From JBMNOZ01 sp050943335 (GTDB lineage Bacteria; Bacillota; Desulfitobacteriia; Desulfitobacteriales; Syntrophobotulaceae): a stretch of DNA of 64,000 nucleotides. The notes under the pieces were generated by a model that was given only the letters and a program-made list of their open reading frames with translations, did not search any database and was not told where the DNA came from. Both the position numbers and the translations under genes were made by a program. Every line of letters begins with the position of its first letter. Position 1 is the stretch's first letter. This document shows, piece by piece, positions 51,504 through 59,840 of this stretch. The stretch is from NCBI GenBank assembly GCA_050943335.1, contig JBMNOZ010000007.1, positions 1 to 64,000 on the forward strand, in the 5' to 3' direction.

Positions 51504-52397
51504 TCAGCTCCAGACAACACAATTGCACCCCTGGTTTTTAGCTCGGTATAAATTCATATCTGCTTTGTCAATAAAGCTTTGCTCAGTTTGAGAATTGGTA
51601 GGGACAGAACTATAACCACCGATACTTATGGTCAGGTAGGGCAAAAGCTTGCTGTTTTTATGTTCGATCTTTAAGTCATAGACTTTTCGGCGGATATCTT
51701 CCGCAATTTTTTTTCCTCCCCCGGCTTTAGTATTGGGCAGGATCACGGCAAATTCTTCTCCCCCGTAGCGAGCTACGAAATCAGTTGGCCTTCTCAGGCA
51801 GGATTGGATCGCAGCCGCTATTTTTATTAGGGCTTTGTCGCCTTCGGAATGGCCGTAAAAATCGTTAAATCTTTTAAAATAATCGACATCGACCATAAGG
51901 AGAGTGAGAGGCAAACTATATCGAGCGGCATTGCGAAACTCTTTGGTCAGATTGTCATTGAAGTACCGGCGGTTGGGGATTTCAGTCAGGAAATCTATTT
52001 GGGCCATTTTTTCTAGGAGCTTTTCTTTTTTTATTGATTGAACAATATTTCTGATCCGAGCTTGGATAATAACAGGTCGAAAGGGTTTGGTGATATAGTC
52101 GACAGCGCCGAGGCGATATCCCTCTTCTTGATCTTCATCGGAATCCAGACTGGTAATAAAGACAACTGGGATATCCCTGGTTCGATCGTCGGATTTAAGA
52201 ATTTTGATCATTTCATGCCCGTTTATTCCCGGCATAATAACATCGAGCAAAATTAGATCTGGGGCAATGCACTCTAAAAGTTTCAAAGCCTCAGCGCCGC
52301 TGTTGGCCTCAATACAATTGTAATCGGTAAGTAAGCTTTTCAAATAAACAAGATTAAACTCTTGATCATCGACAATCAAAATAGTGAGTTTTTCCAT
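51504..52397 (-). CDS. Response regulator with diguanylate cyclase output (REC-GGDEF)
   Basis: A 297-residue PleD-like protein. The receiver domain (residues about 5-120) has the acidic pair DDQE, phospho-acceptor Asp in DLILLDVIMPG and the Lys in DYITKPFRP. The GGDEF domain (about 135-297) has FKRFNDFYGHSEGDKAL, the catalytic loop ARYGGEEFAVILP, and a closing ADMNLYRAKNQGCN. It should make cyclic di-GMP when phosphorylated. The RxxD inhibitory site would be expected ahead of GGEEF; I see RRPTDFVARYGGEEF, which includes R-P-T-D, so product inhibition is likely. No histidine kinase is adjacent. Confidence 0.93.
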   Translation of the reverse strand: MEKLTILIVDDQEFNLVYLKSLLTDYNCIEANSGAEALKLLECIAPDLILLDVIMPGINGHEMIKILKSDDRTRDIPVVFITSLDSDEDQEEGYRLGAVDYITKPFRPVIIQARIRNIVQSIKKEKLLEKMAQIDFLTEIPNRRYFNDNLTKEFRNAARYSLPLTLLMVDVDYFKRFNDFYGHSEGDKALIKIAAAIQSCLRRPTDFVARYGGEEFAVILPNTKAGGGKKIAEDIRRKVYDLKIEHKNSKLLPYLTISIGGYSSVPTNSQTEQSFIDKADMNLYRAKNQGCNCVVWS

Positions 52398-52533
52398 TAT
52401 GCCTCCCGTTTTAGTGGCTTCCAGAATATATTAGTTGTGTTTGTCTTAATTATATATCATCACACATAAAAGTGTAGGGTCAAAGATACAAAAATTTCCT
52501 TTTAAAATTATAGGGGTCAACATAAATTTTCAT

Positions 52534-52552
52534 CTTAAACATATGTTTAGAT
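52534..52552. promoter_or_regulatory. Palindrome upstream of the SPOR protein gene
   Basis: AAACATATGTTT (52538-52549) is a perfect 12-base palindrome inside the longer near-palindrome 52534-52552. CATAATAT follows at 52557-52564, which resembles a sigma-E type -10 element. The gap 52398-52579 holds no other gene. Confidence 0.35.
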
Positions 52553-52579
52553 AGGCATAATATTCAGAAGGTGTTTAAG

Positions 52580-53275
52580 ATGAGGAAAAAAAAATATCAA
52601 AAATGTTTGATTAGCGCCTTAGTGGTAATAATAGGGATAGGTGCCGTAATTTGGTTTACCCTCTATTTGGGACGAGTTTTTGTCGGCTTAGCTTCCGCAG
52701 ATTCTTTTGAAGATTCGAAGCCTAGTAAACAGGCACCGGCCAGTAAGATTTTGGATTTACCTGATCTTGAATTTTGGGTTTGCCAGCTAGGGGTCTATAG
52801 TAAAAAAGAGAATGCTGAATTGCAGATCGAAAATTTAAAGCAACAGGGTTGGCTGGCAGAAATAATCGACACGGAGCCCGAGACTATTGCCATTGGGCTA
52901 TTTGCTTCCCGTGAAGAGGCCCTCGATTTTAAGAAGATTTTAGCGGCCAACAATATTGAAGCCTGGGTTCGAAAGGAAGAGTATCCTGCTTTGCATTATA
53001 AAGCCAACGGTAAAAACGTAGAGGAAGCCACCCTTATTTTATCCCTCTGCAATTCCTTACTGCGGGGGGCAGAAAGAGAAGAGGTTAAAGCTAAGTTGCC
53101 GGCAGGGATGGAACTAAAGGGTTACTCTAAAGACTTTAAGGAACTGGAACATAGATTTGCTACATTGTTAACAAAGAACTATGAAAAAAATGATGATAAA
53201 CAGATCTATAAGCAGGAACTACTAGGTCTATTCGTTAAATATAAGAATTTTACGAGCAGGTTTTTTCCTAGTTGA
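52580..53275 (+). CDS. SPOR-domain membrane protein
   Basis: A 231-residue protein. The ATG at 52580 follows AGAAGGTG; a GTG at 52571 would lack a good site. One N-terminal membrane anchor (residues about 10-35, CLISALVVIIGIGAVIWFTLYL) is followed by a short linker and a SPOR-like domain (about 60-140, FWVCQLGVYSKKENAELQIENLKQQGWLAEIID, AIGLFASREEALDFKKIL). SPOR domains bind denuded glycan strands at septa. The last 80 residues are helical and unassigned. Could act in cell division or in sporulation septum remodelling. Confidence 0.8.
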   Translation: MRKKKYQKCLISALVVIIGIGAVIWFTLYLGRVFVGLASADSFEDSKPSKQAPASKILDLPDLEFWVCQLGVYSKKENAELQIENLKQQGWLAEIIDTEPETIAIGLFASREEALDFKKILAANNIEAWVRKEEYPALHYKANGKNVEEATLILSLCNSLLRGAEREEVKAKLPAGMELKGYSKDFKELEHRFATLLTKNYEKNDDKQIYKQELLGLFVKYKNFTSRFFPS

Positions 53276-53322
53276 AGAAGGTTTTAGGGTTTTCAAAAAA
53301 TAAAAATACTATGCGGAGCTAA

Positions 53323-53350
53323 TTGCCTTTTTTTAGGGTAGTGATATAAT
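53323..53350 (+). promoter_or_regulatory. Promoter of rex
   Basis: TTGCCT (53323-53328) and TATAAT (53345-53350) are 16 bases apart, 54 bases before the start codon. No Rex-operator-like TTGTGAA...TTCACAA was seen, so autoregulation is not supported. Confidence 0.6.
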
Positions 53351-53403
53351 CAGAATAAAAGGGCGATTTAATCCGAGATTTAATCCGAAATGGAGGTTTA
53401 TTC

Positions 53404-54039
53404 TTGAAAACAATAAAAATACCGGAAGCAACAATTATACGTTTATCAGTATATTCGCGTTACTTAACCGAAGTGGATCGTAAGGGGATCATTACAATTT
53501 CTTCAGGGGATATAGCTGAAGGAGTAGGGGTAAGCCCTGCCCAAGTCCGGAAAGATCTTGCTTATTTTGGGGAATTCGGTATCCGGGGTGTAGGTTACAA
53601 TGCTAAAGATCTGCGCAGAAATATCCTCAGAATTTTGGGTCTCAGTGAGGGTTGGGATTTAAGCCTGATAGGGATAGGCAACTTAGGAATGGCTTTATGT
53701 TCTTACCAGGGATTTAAAGACCGCGGTTTTATAATTACCAGTATTTTCGATAATAATCCTGAAAAAATCGGTAAATTTGTAAATGGAATTGAAATTATGG
53801 CTGTAGATAGAATAGAAGAGATCATCCCTCAGAGGAAAACCCAGATTGCCGTGATTACCGTACCTGTTGATGCGGCGCAAGAAGTTGCGGATAAATTGGT
53901 TAAGGCCGGGATCAAAGCGATTTTAAACTTTGCCCCTATCGCTTTGAATGTGCCGCCGGAGATTGAGCTGCGAAATGTCGATCTGACAGTTAATTTAGAG
54001 GTATTAACCTTTAATTTAAGTGGGAGAATGGCCTTATGA
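53404..54039 (+). CDS. rex: Redox-sensing transcriptional repressor Rex
   Basis: A 211-residue repressor that senses the NADH/NAD+ ratio. The N-terminal winged helix (residues 1-80) has IPEATIIRLSVYSRYL, ITISSGDIAEGVGVSPAQVRKDLAYFGEFG and IRGVGYNAKDL; the C-terminal Rossmann domain has SLIGIGNLGMALCSYQGFKDRGF and IFDNNPEKIGK, and ends with the domain-swapped helix VDLTVNLEVLTFNL. It starts with TTG at 53404 behind GGAGG. It usually controls fermentation and respiration genes; none of its targets is next to it except possibly cimA. Confidence 0.95.
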   Translation: MKTIKIPEATIIRLSVYSRYLTEVDRKGIITISSGDIAEGVGVSPAQVRKDLAYFGEFGIRGVGYNAKDLRRNILRILGLSEGWDLSLIGIGNLGMALCSYQGFKDRGFIITSIFDNNPEKIGKFVNGIEIMAVDRIEEIIPQRKTQIAVITVPVDAAQEVADKLVKAGIKAILNFAPIALNVPPEIELRNVDLTVNLEVLTFNLSGRMAL

Positions 54040-54054
54040 CCGACAAAACTGCAG

Positions 54055-54095
54055 TAAAAAGCCACCCGCATCTATAGTCAGGGTGGTTTTTTTAC
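54055..54095 (+). terminator. Rho-independent terminator of rex
   Basis: AAAAAGCCACCC (54056-54067) pairs with GGGTGGTTTTTTT (54081-54093). Isolates rex from cimA. Confidence 0.88.
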
Positions 54096-54173
54096 TTGAA
54101 TTTATTTTAATCTTTATTAACGGTCCGAATACAGGTAAAATAGATAAAATGATTCCACGAGGGGAGAGAAAGA

Positions 54174-55793
54174 ATGACGGGGAAAAGAGTAAGTATTTAT
54201 GACACTACCCTAAGAGATGGCGCTCAGGGGGAAGGAGTACATTTTTCGGTTAGAGATAAATGTCTGTACTTAAAAATGTTGGCTAATCGAGGCCTTGATT
54301 ATATTGAAGCCGGTTGGCCGGGAGCGAATCCCAAAGACGATGAGCTCTTTAGATTGTTATCCGCCGGTCAGGTAGAATTACCGTTCAGGGAGAAAGGACA
54401 GACCCAAATCGTGGCTTTCGGCAGCACTTGTAAAGTAAACGAGGAGCCGGAAAACAGCGAAATCCTAGCCTCCTTGCTTGCCTACGGCGCCGACACCATC
54501 ACAATTTTCGGTAAAACATGGAAGCTGCATGTAGAGGAGGTTTTACGGACGGAGGCTTTAGAAAATATACGAATAATCCGCGAGTCGGTACGTTTTTTGG
54601 TGGCGGCTGGTAAAACTGTGTTTTTCGATGCCGAACATTTCTTTGACGGTTGGTTAGACGACCCGGCCTTTGCTTTAGCCTGCCTTCAAGCTGCTATGGA
54701 GGGAGGGGCCAAAGGTTTGGTGCTCTGTGATACTAACGGAGGTACTTATTCTAAGGATATAGCTCGGGGAGTAGAAGCTGTAAAACAGGAATTTGCCCCT
54801 CCCATACTTGGAATTCACGCTCATAATGATGGGGGCTTGGCTGTTGCCAATACTTTGGCGGCCGTGGAAGCGGGCGCTAATCAGATTCAGGGCTGTTGGA
54901 ACGGTTTTGGGGAGCGTTGTGGCAATGCTAATTTGAGCACTTTAATACCCTGGCTTCAGTTAAAACTGGGTTATGATTTGCTGGAACCGGAAGATTTACG
55001 CAGTTTAACCCATCTGAGCCGTTATATAGCGGAACTTATTAATTATCCTTTTGATGACAAACAACCCTTTGTGGGAAAAAGTTCTTTTGCCCATAAGGCG
55101 GGCATGCATGTGGATGCGGTATTAAAAAACAGTAAAACCTTTGAGCATATTGAGCCTTCTTTAGTCGGAAATGAAAGGCGGATTCTTGTTTCCGACCAAT
55201 CCGGGAAAGCCAATATCTGTCAGAGGTTACGCCTTTTTAGACCGGAGATCGAAAAAGACGACCCTTTGGTTGAACTGGCGATGAACAAAGTAAAAGAAGC
55301 GGAAAACCGCGGTTATCAGTATGAAACGGCAGAAGGAAGCCTCGACCTATTACTCTTGGAGATCCTCGGGGAGTTTGAACCGCCCTTTGTATTGGAAGAT
55401 TATCATGTTTGGAGCGATCCCTTTAGAGGGGAGCTCGATTCAGTGGCGGTAACTAAAGTCAGAGTCGGTAAAGAATCTGTGCATATGGCAGCAGAGGGGG
55501 ACGGTCCGGTTAATGCTTTGGATAAAGCTTTAAGACACACCTTGAGCACTTTCTTTCCTGTTATTGAGGAAAGTGAGCTCATAGATTACAAAGTCCGAGT
55601 CTTAGATGGTTCGCGCGGTACAGGCGCTGTGGTCCGGGTCGTCGTCGAAACCGCCCATGGACCCGATAGCTGGGGAACGGTCGGGGTATCCAGTAATATC
55701 TTGCGGGCGAGTTCCCGAGCCATTTTAGACGCTTTGTATATTGTTATTCTTCGGGAGCGGGGAATAATTAAAAAGACAACCTATAGATTATAG
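54174..55793 (+). CDS. cimA: (R)-citramalate synthase
   Basis: A 539-residue DRE-TIM metallolyase that condenses pyruvate and acetyl-CoA to citramalate, the threonine-independent entry to isoleucine. Motifs: VSIYDTTLRDGAQGEGV, YIEAGWPGANPKDDE, LCDTNGGTYSKDIARGVEAV and IHAHNDGGLAVANTLAAVEAGANQIQGCWNGFGERCGNANL. The C-terminal LeuA-type allosteric domain (about residues 400-539) should bind isoleucine. Length and GWPG motif separate it from 2-isopropylmalate synthase. A GGGGAGAG site precedes the ATG. No other isoleucine gene is adjacent. Confidence 0.93.
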   Translation: MTGKRVSIYDTTLRDGAQGEGVHFSVRDKCLYLKMLANRGLDYIEAGWPGANPKDDELFRLLSAGQVELPFREKGQTQIVAFGSTCKVNEEPENSEILASLLAYGADTITIFGKTWKLHVEEVLRTEALENIRIIRESVRFLVAAGKTVFFDAEHFFDGWLDDPAFALACLQAAMEGGAKGLVLCDTNGGTYSKDIARGVEAVKQEFAPPILGIHAHNDGGLAVANTLAAVEAGANQIQGCWNGFGERCGNANLSTLIPWLQLKLGYDLLEPEDLRSLTHLSRYIAELINYPFDDKQPFVGKSSFAHKAGMHVDAVLKNSKTFEHIEPSLVGNERRILVSDQSGKANICQRLRLFRPEIEKDDPLVELAMNKVKEAENRGYQYETAEGSLDLLLLEILGEFEPPFVLEDYHVWSDPFRGELDSVAVTKVRVGKESVHMAAEGDGPVNALDKALRHTLSTFFPVIEESELIDYKVRVLDGSRGTGAVVRVVVETAHGPDSWGTVGVSSNILRASSRAILDALYIVILRERGIIKKTTYRL

Positions 55794-55942
55794 GTTGCTA
55801 GTTATTTCAAATAATTTTAGAATATAGCAAAAGGATATAGCTGAAGGATGTCGAAAATATCAAGATGTTAAAGAAATAATGATGTTTAAATGGGGTAAGA
55901 ATAGTTAAAACAGCTCATATGCACTACATGGACGTGATCTAA

Positions 55943-56551
55943 GTGTTAGTTTTAGCCTCGGCGTCTCCGCGGCGTAGTCAACTTTTAAAAGAATGGGGAT
56001 ATGATTTTCGGCTTGTCCACGCTCCGATTACAGAGAAAATGCCTCCCGAAGTCTCGCCGGAAACAGGGGTTAAGTATTTGGCCTCTCAAAAAGCAGAGGC
56101 GGGATTTAAGGTCTGGCGAAAACAAAACGGGTTTAGCCAAGATGTGATCTTAGGAGCAGATACGATTGTTGTTTTTAAGGGAAATATTTTAGGCAAGCCC
56201 AGAGATGAAAATGAGGCTTTAAGAATGCTTCGGGATTTAAGCGGCAGCACTCATCGGGTTTTGACGGCCATTTCTTTAGCGCAGGAGGATTTAGACCACG
56301 GGATGTCGATTCAAACTGAGGTCGAGACGACGATTGTTTCTTTCCGAAGCTTAAGTCTAAAGGAAATTTATGATTATATTGCTACTGGGGAGCCGATGGA
56401 TAAGGCAGCGGCCTACGGTATTCAGGGAGGAGCGGGAAAATTTGTGAAAGAACTAAAGGGCTCTTTCACAAATGTTATGGGACTGCCGATGGAGTTGTTG
56501 GAGGTTAAACTGAAAGAGAAAGGGATTCTCCCTCAGGGCGGTTGTCAATGA
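55943..56551 (+). CDS. maf: Maf-family nucleoside triphosphate pyrophosphatase
   Basis: A 202-residue enzyme of the Maf/YhdE type, which hydrolyses dTTP, UTP or modified nucleotides. Signature residues: LVLASASPRRSQLLKEWGYDF at the start, ILGADTIVVF with the catalytic Asp, LGKPRDENEALRML, and EPMDKAAAYGIQGGAGKF. The start is GTG at 55943, whose ribosome binding site is poor. Begins the maf-radC-mreBCD-min order typical of Firmicutes. The 150 bases upstream hold nothing distinct. Confidence 0.92.
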   Translation: MLVLASASPRRSQLLKEWGYDFRLVHAPITEKMPPEVSPETGVKYLASQKAEAGFKVWRKQNGFSQDVILGADTIVVFKGNILGKPRDENEALRMLRDLSGSTHRVLTAISLAQEDLDHGMSIQTEVETTIVSFRSLSLKEIYDYIATGEPMDKAAAYGIQGGAGKFVKELKGSFTNVMGLPMELLEVKLKEKGILPQGGCQ

Positions 56552-56583
56552 TTTAAGGTTGTCCTCGACGGAGGAAGGAACAA

Positions 56584-57267
56584 ATGAGTTACCGTCGCCT
56601 TAAGGATCTGCCGGAAGATCTTAAACCCCGGGAACGGTTGCTGCTATACGGGCCGGAGGTCTTATCGAATAAGGAAATACTGGCGATTATTTTAAGAACC
56701 GGTTCCAAGGGTGAAAATGTCTTGGAACTGGCGGAAAGAATTTTAATTCAAATCGATGGTCTTAGAGGTTTAAGTAAAATATCTCTGCCCGAATTAAAAC
56801 AGATCCACGGGGTGGGGCCAGCAAAAGCCACTCAAATCAAAGCCGCTTTGGAACTTGGTAAGAGGAGTGTTAGTTCGGACCCTTTTACCAGACCGACAAT
56901 TAATTCTCCCGCTGATGTTGCTGGTTTAGTGATGGAAGAGATGCGTAATTTAGACCGTGAGCATTTTCGCATTATGTATCTAAATACCCGCAACAATGTA
57001 TTGGGGATTGCTTCTGTATCGATAGGCACTTTAAATTCTTCCCTTGTTCATCCCCGGGAGTGTTTCAAAGAGGCTATCCGTCGCAATGCGAACACGGTTA
57101 TTCTCATACACAATCATCCCAGCGGAGATCCTACTCCCAGTACGGAAGATCTGGGGATAACCAAAAGATTAGTGGAAGCCGGAAAAATTTTAGGGATAGA
57201 GGTTCTGGATCATGTTATTATTGGAGACAAGGCCTTTGTCAGCTTAAAGGAGCTGGGAATGATATAA
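56584..57267 (+). CDS. radC: RadC family protein (JAB/MPN domain)
   Basis: A 227-residue protein with an N-terminal UPF0758/HhH-type region (SYRRLKDLPEDLKPRERLLLYGPEVLSNKEILAIILRTGS, IHGVGPAKATQI) and a C-terminal JAB1/MPN metal-binding domain containing ILIHNHPSGDPTPSTEDLGITKRL, the HxH...D zinc ligands. Its role is not settled; the old link to DNA repair came from a mis-assigned mutation. A GGAGGAA site precedes the ATG. Lies between maf and mreB as usual. Confidence 0.95.
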   Translation: MSYRRLKDLPEDLKPRERLLLYGPEVLSNKEILAIILRTGSKGENVLELAERILIQIDGLRGLSKISLPELKQIHGVGPAKATQIKAALELGKRSVSSDPFTRPTINSPADVAGLVMEEMRNLDREHFRIMYLNTRNNVLGIASVSIGTLNSSLVHPRECFKEAIRRNANTVILIHNHPSGDPTPSTEDLGITKRLVEAGKILGIEVLDHVIIGDKAFVSLKELGMI

Positions 57268-57406
57268 GAAATAAAATCAGACAGTAGTTGAAAATCGTTA
57301 TTCTGTAACATCAAGGACAGCTAGAATTAACTATCACTAGCATGAAATCTAGACCAAGTGATAAAATAGTAAAGTCCGATAAATTAGGATGAAGGGAGAT
57401 TCCAAC

Positions 57407-58423
57407 ATGTTTTTTAGCAAGGATTTAGGCATTGATTTGGGAACAGCAAATACCCTTGTGCATGTAAAAGGGAAAGGAATTATATTACAGGAACCCTCCG
57501 TGGTTGCTATGGATATACACAGGAACGAACCCTTAGCCGTAGGTGATCGGGCCAAAGAAATGATCGGGAGAACACCGGGCAACATTGTGGCCATCAGACC
57601 GCTGAAAGATGGGGTTATTTCCGACTTCAATGTTACTCAAAAAATGTTAAAATACTTTATTACCCGGGCTGTGGGATCGAGAATTCAATTTGTTCGGCCC
57701 CGGGTTGTGATCTGTGTCCCTTCCGGGGTCACAGCGGTTGAAAAGAGGGCGGTTCGAGAAGCGGCCTTGGCAGCCGGAGCCAAAGACCCGATTATCATCG
57801 AAGAACCCATGGCCGCGGCGATCGGGGCAGGGCTACCGGTCAGCGAACCTACCGGGAACATGATTGTGGATATTGGAGGCGGGACAACCGAAGTAGCGGT
57901 AATCTCTTTAGGCGGAATAGTTACCGCCGGTTCAATTAGAGTAGCCGGAGATGAGATGGATGAGGCTATTGTTGCTTATATTAAAAGGAACTATAATTTA
58001 TCTATCGGTTATCAGACTGCGGAAAATATTAAAAAGGAAATTGGGGCCGCTTATTTGCCGGAAAAGGATATGTTTTACACTGTTAAAGGGCGGGATTTAT
58101 TGACCGGCTTACCTAAAAATGTAGATATCACGTCCCAGGAAATTGTTGAGGCTCTTTCGGAACCTGTATCTGCTATTGTGGAAGCGGTTAAAACCAGCTT
58201 GGAAAAAACTCCTCCCGAATTAGCGGCGGATATTATGGATCGGGGTATTATCATGGCCGGGGGCGGCTCTCTACTTAGAAACTTGGACAAGCTAATTGCG
58301 GATCGGACCGGAATACCGATTCATATAGCTGAAGATCCCTTGTCTTGTGTCGCACTCGGGACAGCTAAAGTTCTGGAAAGTGAGGGAACAATGAAAAAAT
58401 TAGCTGCTTTACAGAAGAGCTAA
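57407..58423 (+). CDS. mreB: Rod-shape-determining actin homologue MreB
   Basis: A 338-residue actin-like ATPase that directs side-wall synthesis. The ATG at 57407 follows AAGGGAG and opens FFSKDLGIDLGTANTLVHVKGKG, the phosphate 1 motif. Also visible are NMIVDIGGGTTEVAVISLGGIV (phosphate 2) and GIIMAGGGSLLRNLDKLI (adenosine motif). Length is normal. Heads the mreBCD-PBP2 unit. Confidence 0.97.
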   Translation: MFFSKDLGIDLGTANTLVHVKGKGIILQEPSVVAMDIHRNEPLAVGDRAKEMIGRTPGNIVAIRPLKDGVISDFNVTQKMLKYFITRAVGSRIQFVRPRVVICVPSGVTAVEKRAVREAALAAGAKDPIIIEEPMAAAIGAGLPVSEPTGNMIVDIGGGTTEVAVISLGGIVTAGSIRVAGDEMDEAIVAYIKRNYNLSIGYQTAENIKKEIGAAYLPEKDMFYTVKGRDLLTGLPKNVDITSQEIVEALSEPVSAIVEAVKTSLEKTPPELAADIMDRGIIMAGGGSLLRNLDKLIADRTGIPIHIAEDPLSCVALGTAKVLESEGTMKKLAALQKS

Positions 58424-58441
58424 GGGCGGAGGAGAAATTAG

Positions 58442-59311
58442 GTGGGCAAAAAGACAAATTATCTGGGGATAGCAGTTTTGGTCTTTGCTGTCTTATTAAT
58501 TACGATGACTGCTATTCGCCTTACTGCACCAGGCAGCGAATTTCCTAATCCCGTAGGAAACGCTTTGAATAGAATTTTGTCCCCTGTGGAGAAAACCATT
58601 ACGAATATCGGAGATGGGATAAAGAAAAACCTTCGAGCAGTTTTTGCTTTTCATCGGGTGGCGGCGGAAAACGAAGAACTTCGCCGCCAGATTGACCAAT
58701 TGAAAATGGATAATCTCCAGCTCAAAGAACAGGTTTTGGCAGCCCTTCGCTACAACGAATTGAACAAAAATGTTTTTAACAGTCCTGTTTTAAAGAACTA
58801 TAATAAGATCGGCGCTACTATTGTCAATCGAGATCCCTTCCATTGGTATCGGACAATAACTATAAATAAGGGTACTAAACATGGGGTTAAAGTTAATGAT
58901 CCTGTGGTAGCTAATTTAGGTTTGGTTGGGAAGGTGGTCTCGGTAACCGCAACAACCGCTGACATTCTGTTAATTCCGGACGGAGAGGGCAAGGTTGGAG
59001 CTTTTGTAAGGGACAGCCAAGGAAAAGCAATCTTCGGGATTGTAAATGGGACTTATAATAGAGAATCCAGATTAACGAGTTCAGGGCATTTGGAGATGTT
59101 TTTTAAACGGGAAGATGAAGTTAATATTGGGGACCTGGTGTTTACCTCCGGGCTCGGGGGGGTATACCCCAAAGGAATTCCCATCGGGGTGATAAAGGAT
59201 CTGAGAATCGATTCTACCGGTCTGCAAAAAGCAGCTTTAATCGAGGCCGTGGTGGATTTTGATTCTCTAGAGGAAGTATATGTGATTGAGATGACGGAGG
59301 CCGAAGGATGA
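58442..59311 (+). CDS. mreC: Rod-shape-determining protein MreC
   Basis: A 289-residue bitopic protein: a membrane anchor (residues about 7-27), a coiled coil (about 65-105, NEELRRQIDQLKMDNLQLKEQVLAALRYNEL) and a beta-rich external domain (about 115-285, IGATIVNRDPFHWYRTITINKG, GLVGKVVSVTATTADILLIPD, FTSGLGGVYPKGIPIGVI). It links MreB to PBP2. GTG start at 58442 with GGAGGAG. Overlaps mreD by four bases. Confidence 0.95.
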   Translation: MGKKTNYLGIAVLVFAVLLITMTAIRLTAPGSEFPNPVGNALNRILSPVEKTITNIGDGIKKNLRAVFAFHRVAAENEELRRQIDQLKMDNLQLKEQVLAALRYNELNKNVFNSPVLKNYNKIGATIVNRDPFHWYRTITINKGTKHGVKVNDPVVANLGLVGKVVSVTATTADILLIPDGEGKVGAFVRDSQGKAIFGIVNGTYNRESRLTSSGHLEMFFKREDEVNIGDLVFTSGLGGVYPKGIPIGVIKDLRIDSTGLQKAALIEAVVDFDSLEEVYVIEMTEAEG

Positions 59312-59817
59312 GAAGGATTATAATCATGCTGCTAATTACGGTCCTCTGCCTTGTTCTCCCGGGTACTGTTTTTCATTATTTTTCCTGGGCCGGCATAAAA
59401 CCAGACCTTCCCATGCTGTGGGTGGTTTACTTAGCTCTCCACCATAGAACCCTTGAGGGTATCGGTTATGGTTTTTTTGTGGGCTTAATTTTTGATATTT
59501 ATATTGGCCGCTATATAGGCTTGTACGCTATAGTTTTGGCCATTGTGGCCTTACTGGTCAGTGTTTTACAAAAAGGGTGGTATAAAGAAAATGTCTTGCT
59601 GACTATGGGCTTAGTTTTTGGCCTAACGGCCTTAGGGCAAATCCTGTTGCTTTTAATGGCCAGTACTGCAGGCTTAAATTGGCTCTCTTTGTCTGTCTTT
59701 AAGGGTATTCTGGGAATTGCTTTTTATAATTGTCTCTTGGTGCCCATCACCTATCCTTTGATCCATCGTTCTTTTACCGATGGATATTTAGCTCCGAAAC
59801 TTAAATATGACAGGTAA
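59308..59817 (+). CDS. mreD: Rod-shape-determining membrane protein MreD
   Basis: A 169-residue integral membrane protein with about five helices (LLITVLCLVLPGTVF, LPMLWVVYLALHHRTLEGIGYGFFVGLIFDIYIG, LYAIVLAIVALLVSVLQ, LLTMGLVFGLTALGQILLLLMA). Position between mreC and PBP2 and the ATGA overlap with mreC confirm the call. Confidence 0.92.
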   Translation: MRRIIIMLLITVLCLVLPGTVFHYFSWAGIKPDLPMLWVVYLALHHRTLEGIGYGFFVGLIFDIYIGRYIGLYAIVLAIVALLVSVLQKGWYKENVLLTMGLVFGLTALGQILLLLMASTAGLNWLSLSVFKGILGIAFYNCLLVPITYPLIHRSFTDGYLAPKLKYDR

Positions 59818-59840
59818 TAAATACAGGAGTGAGAACACGG

